From an uncultured Erysipelotrichaceae bacterium (GTDB lineage: Bacteria > Bacillota_I > Bacilli_A > RF39 > UBA660): a stretch of 14,898 nucleotides of DNA. The DNA lies in NCBI GenBank assembly GCA_902795755.1, contig CADBMO010000024.1, positions 1 to 14,898 on the forward strand. Reading direction: 5' to 3'. Shown here one piece after another: positions 12,158-14,898 of this stretch (positions within the stretch are counted from its first letter, which is position 1; every line of letters starts with the position of its first letter). The notes beneath the pieces were generated by a model. It was not told the DNA's origin. It did not search any database and saw nothing but the letters and a program-made list of their open reading frames with translations. Made by a program: the position numbers and the translations under genes.

Positions 12158-13921
12158 ATGGATAAGATTAAACAAAAATTAAGTTTATTACCATCAACTC
12201 CTGGTTGTTACTTAATGAAAAACGTGGATGATAAAATTATATATGTTGGAAAAGCTAAAAACTTAAAAAGAAGAGTATCTTCATATTTTAATAAAACCCA
12301 AACTGGTAAGACAAAGGTGCTTGTTGAAAACATTGCGGATTTTGAATATATTACAGTATCTACCGAAGTGGAATCATTATTATTAGAAATAAACTTAATA
12401 AAAAAGTATTCACCTAAATATAACATATTATTAAAAGATAATAAATCATATCCATATATAGAAATAACTAATGATACTTATCCTAGATTAATAATTTCAA
12501 GGCCAAGAAAAATTAAAAGTCATAAAGGTAAATTATTTGGACCATATCCTAATGCATATGCAGCTCGTAAAACTGTTGAATTATTAAATAGGTTATATCC
12601 TTTTAGGAAATGCGCTACAATGCCTAAAAAAACTTGTTTATATTATGATATTGGTCAGTGTCTTGGATACTGTGAAAAAAGCATTGATAAAGAAATTGTT
12701 AATAAAATGATTAAGGAAGTAACTTCATTTTTACATGGTAATTATGATGAAGTAAGAAAAAAAATTATTAGTTTAATGCTAGAGGCATCTAATAATTTAA
12801 ACTTTGAAAAAGCAATTGAATATAAAGAAATGATTGAATATATTGATACTGTTTTAGAAAAACAAAAAATTGATATTACAGATAGAGTAAATAGAGACGT
12901 TATAAATTATTATATTAAAAATGATTATATATCATTTCAAGTATTACATATTATAGACGGAAGAATTAATAAAAGAGATGGTGAGGTTTTTCCTATATAT
13001 GATGATGTTAATGATATATTATCATCCTTTGTAATAAGTTTTTATGATAAAAATGAATTACCAAAAGAAATATTAGTTTCAAGTGATTTTGATACAAATT
13101 TGCTGTCAAATGCACTTAATGTAAAAGTTTTAGTACCTATTAAAGGTGCAAAGAAAAAAGTACTTAATATGGCATATGATAACGCTAAAGCTGTATTAGA
13201 TGATAAATTTGAACTCTTACAAAGAGATGAACAAAGAACATTTGGTGCTAATGAAGAACTAGGTAAAATATTAGGTATTAATGATTTAAAAAGAATAGAA
13301 ACATTTGATAATGCCCATCTTTTTGGTACGTTTACTGTATCTGGTATGGTTGTATTTACAAATGGTAGACCAGATAAAAAAGAGTATCGTAAATATAAAA
13401 TAACTAGTAATTCTAAAGATGATTATCATACTATGCAAGAAGTAATATATAGAAGATATTATAGGGTACTTCATGATAAATTAGAAAAGCCTGATTTAAT
13501 AATAGTTGATGGGGGAATAATACAAATAAATGCTGCTAAAGAAATATTGGACAGTTTATATTTAGATATTCCTGTTGTAGGGTTAAAGAAAAATGATAAA
13601 CATACTACAACTGCACTTATATATAATAATGAAGAATATGAAATAGATAAAACATCCGATGTATTTCATTTGTTAACTAGAATTCAAGATGAGGTACACA
13701 GATATACAATAACATATCACAAAGATATTAGGAGTAAAGGAGCACTTTCAAGTAAACTTGATGTAATTCCTGGTATAGGAAAAGAAAGAAAGAAAAAACT
13801 CTTAAAAAAATATAAAACAATTACTAAATTAAAAGAACTAAGTATTGAAGAATTAAAAGAAGATTTGCCAGATGATATTGCAACTAATTTATTTGAGTAT
13901 TTACATGATAAAAATAGCTAA
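12158..13921 (+). CDS. uvrC: UvrABC system protein C (excinuclease subunit)
   Basis: Makes both incisions in nucleotide excision repair after UvrA and UvrB have located damage. The GIY-YIG nuclease domain is N-terminal (GCYLMKNVDDKIIYVGKAKN, residues 16-35). Cys152, 160, 168 and 172 match the four cysteines that can bind an Fe-S cluster in UvrC. A UVR motif that contacts UvrB lies near 205-232. The RNase H-like nuclease has FDNAH (Asp384), IIVDGG (Asp451) and DEVHRYTITYH (His514, His521). Tandem helix-hairpin-helix segments close the protein (LDVIPGIGKERKKKLL onward). FDNAH replaces the usual FDISH; the acidic residue is kept. ATG 12158 follows AGGTGAT; a GTG at 12149 lies inside that site. 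The length of 587 is normal. Confidence 0.96.
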   Translation: MDKIKQKLSLLPSTPGCYLMKNVDDKIIYVGKAKNLKRRVSSYFNKTQTGKTKVLVENIADFEYITVSTEVESLLLEINLIKKYSPKYNILLKDNKSYPYIEITNDTYPRLIISRPRKIKSHKGKLFGPYPNAYAARKTVELLNRLYPFRKCATMPKKTCLYYDIGQCLGYCEKSIDKEIVNKMIKEVTSFLHGNYDEVRKKIISLMLEASNNLNFEKAIEYKEMIEYIDTVLEKQKIDITDRVNRDVINYYIKNDYISFQVLHIIDGRINKRDGEVFPIYDDVNDILSSFVISFYDKNELPKEILVSSDFDTNLLSNALNVKVLVPIKGAKKKVLNMAYDNAKAVLDDKFELLQRDEQRTFGANEELGKILGINDLKRIETFDNAHLFGTFTVSGMVVFTNGRPDKKEYRKYKITSNSKDDYHTMQEVIYRRYYRVLHDKLEKPDLIIVDGGIIQINAAKEILDSLYLDIPVVGLKKNDKHTTTALIYNNEEYEIDKTSDVFHLLTRIQDEVHRYTITYHKDIRSKGALSSKLDVIPGIGKERKKKLLKKYKTITKLKELSIEELKEDLPDDIATNLFEYLHDKNS

Positions 13922-13934
13922 AAGCTATTTTTTT
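13910..13934 (+). terminator. terminator after uvrC
   Basis: AAAAATAGCT (13910-13919) pairs perfectly with AGCTATTTTT (13923-13932) around AAA and continues in T residues. The uvrC stop codon TAA (13919-13921) spans the stem top and loop. Confidence 0.87.
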
Positions 13935-13947
13935 GTTTACGTAAACA
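13934..13947. promoter_or_regulatory. perfect 14-bp palindrome, candidate LacI-family operator
   Basis: TGTTTACGTAAACA is a perfect palindrome with the TG-N4-CG-N4-CA layout typical of LacI-family (including CcpA) sites. It differs from a consensus cre site in the arm bases. It lies about 37 bases upstream of the -10 of the last gene and starts in the T run of the uvrC terminator. Confidence 0.4.
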
Positions 13948-13980
13948 TTAAAATATTATTATCAAAGTATAAAGGTACTA

Positions 13981-13989
13981 TGATATAAT
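13981..13989 (+). promoter_or_regulatory. extended -10 promoter of the last gene
   Basis: TGA precedes a perfect TATAAT (13984-13989), giving an extended -10. No good -35 is visible. The predicted leader is about 21 bases and carries AAAGGAGAG. Confidence 0.5.
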
Positions 13990-14016
13990 ATTTTTAGACA
14001 GTAAAGGAGAGTAAAA

Positions 14017-14898
14017 ATGGGAGTATTAAAAAACGATGTTGGTAGACCATCAAATAAAACTATTAAAACAAGAAGGTTATTAACGCTATTAGTAATTGTA
14101 TTAGCATTTGCAGCTGGCTTTTTTATCAGCTACATATTAGCAACAAAATTTGATAATAATATAGTTAAAACTAAAACTAATAAAAGTAAAAATAAAGAAA
14201 AAATTGTAAATAAAGAAATTAGTGCTGACGAAGCAAAGAAAATAATGGAAGATAGATTTATATATTATGGATTTATTGATAGTGCAGAAGTAGTTAATTC
14301 AAATAATTATAAAACTTTTGTTGCAATTAATCATACTAAAAAAAGTGAAAGTACATATAAATGTAATGATTTATTTGACTCGTTATATAAAAGTGATTAT
14401 TTAAACGAAGAAGATTGGATAATGAAAATTAAAGATGATGAGTATGAATATATATGTACTGATAATACTGAATACACATATAACTATAAAAGTGTAAATA
14501 ATAAATACCATGATTTATTCTATAATAGTAAAAATGAAAATGCTTTAAAAGGTTACGTTGGTCAAGGTTTTCCATCATATTATGTATATTCTAAAAACAA
14601 AGATGTATATGCTTTAGTAGATACTGGTGGGCATTTAGGTATTAAATCTATATTTGGAATTAAAAAAGCAGAAATCAAAAATAATGAATTAATAATTGAT
14701 TATGCAGCGGTTTACGGAGAGTTTGAAGATGGTGAATTTGTTGGAAAGCAAGAAAGTGGTAAAGATATCCGCATTCCTGCTGATAGTGATTTAAGTGAAG
14801 CTTTTGATAAATATAAAGATGAAATAGATGCTACAATAAGATTAAGATTTAAGATAGTAAATGGAAAGTATATGTTTGATAAAGCAGAAGATATATAA
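14017..14898 (+). CDS. single-pass membrane protein with GRPSN motif, function unknown
   Basis: A 293-residue protein I cannot assign to a known function. The N-terminal 20 residues are cytoplasmic and basic, with VGRPSNKT (residues 8-15) and KTRR just before the membrane. One hydrophobic helix spans about 21-42. A lysine-rich linker (48-68) follows, then a polar extracellular domain to the end with two cysteines (Cys116 and Cys147) and many tyrosines. The lysine- and arginine-rich flank before the helix predicts N-inside topology. The start is set by AAAGGAGAG before ATG, preceded by an extended -10. It is transcribed alone after the uvrC terminator and a palindrome that may be its operator. 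The window ends exactly at its TAA stop, so the gene is complete. Confidence 0.75.
   Translation: MGVLKNDVGRPSNKTIKTRRLLTLLVIVLAFAAGFFISYILATKFDNNIVKTKTNKSKNKEKIVNKEISADEAKKIMEDRFIYYGFIDSAEVVNSNNYKTFVAINHTKKSESTYKCNDLFDSLYKSDYLNEEDWIMKIKDDEYEYICTDNTEYTYNYKSVNNKYHDLFYNSKNENALKGYVGQGFPSYYVYSKNKDVYALVDTGGHLGIKSIFGIKKAEIKNNELIIDYAAVYGEFEDGEFVGKQESGKDIRIPADSDLSEAFDKYKDEIDATIRLRFKIVNGKYMFDKAEDI

Noticed and set aside
1..14898. Mycoplasma-like genetic code (TGA as tryptophan)
   Set aside because: Conserved tryptophans are encoded by TGG, and TGA ends sigG and rnhC at the expected lengths.
1..14898. Defence system, prophage, CRISPR array or insertion sequence
   Set aside because: No repeats with spacers, no transposase, integrase, phage or nuclease-effector genes were seen; the CPBP protein lies in a housekeeping context and is not evidence of immunity.

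Overview
The window is a gene-dense, very AT-rich piece of bacterial chromosome (by eye roughly 25-30 % G+C). It looks like a low-GC Gram-positive of the Bacilli/Erysipelotrichia/RF39-like type, most likely an uncultured gut lineage. The evidence is the forespore sigma factor SigG beside a YlmC/YmxH protein, RNase HIII, a CPBP protease, the lspA-rluD pair, and strong Shine-Dalgarno sites. Tryptophan is TGG and TGA is a stop (sigG, rnhC), so the code is standard and not that of Mycoplasma. The lineage is inferred from gene families only. No phage, transposon, CRISPR array, tRNA or rRNA was found, and no gene-free stretch exceeds 135 bases.

Layout, left to right. (1) 1-468: a reverse-strand DUF192 gene diverges from an Flp-type pilin gene; their promoters appear to share one -35 box. 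(2) 469-1380: flp pilin, terminator, guanylate kinase. (3) 1381-1513: a non-coding segment with nested hairpins, a possible pseudoknot and a bidirectional terminator. (4) 1499-2621, reverse strand: sigG followed by an unrecognised 100-residue protein with its own promoter. (5) 2689-7058, forward: ylmC, a DUF5684-like membrane protein, a CPBP intramembrane protease, lspA, rluD and a rhomboid protease, with terminators between some of them. (6) rnhC on the reverse strand. (7) cvpA overlapping a type IV-pilin-like gene. (8) yigZ on the reverse strand, back to back with murE. (9) murE, pyrH, uvrC and a single-pass membrane protein whose stop codon ends the window.

Most genes are housekeeping: nucleotide kinases (gmk, pyrH), peptidoglycan precursor synthesis (murE), DNA repair and R-loop removal (uvrC, rnhC), rRNA modification (rluD), lipoprotein maturation and membrane proteolysis (lspA, CPBP, rhomboid). 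A sporulation pair (sigG, ylmC) and two unlinked prepilin-like genes are set among them. No pilus assembly genes are present, so the pilins must rely on machinery encoded elsewhere if they are assembled.

The most distinctive signals are in the expression architecture. In four genes (DUF192, the 1499-1801 gene, yigZ, uvrC) the -10 box lies exactly six bases before a GGTGAT-type ribosome binding site, which lies 3-4 bases before ATG. The predicted transcript would then begin at the ribosome binding site itself. Many terminator hairpins contain the stop codon of the upstream gene, and three genes follow a terminator so closely that no promoter fits between. MurE also carries an atypical specificity motif (DDIH in place of DNPR).
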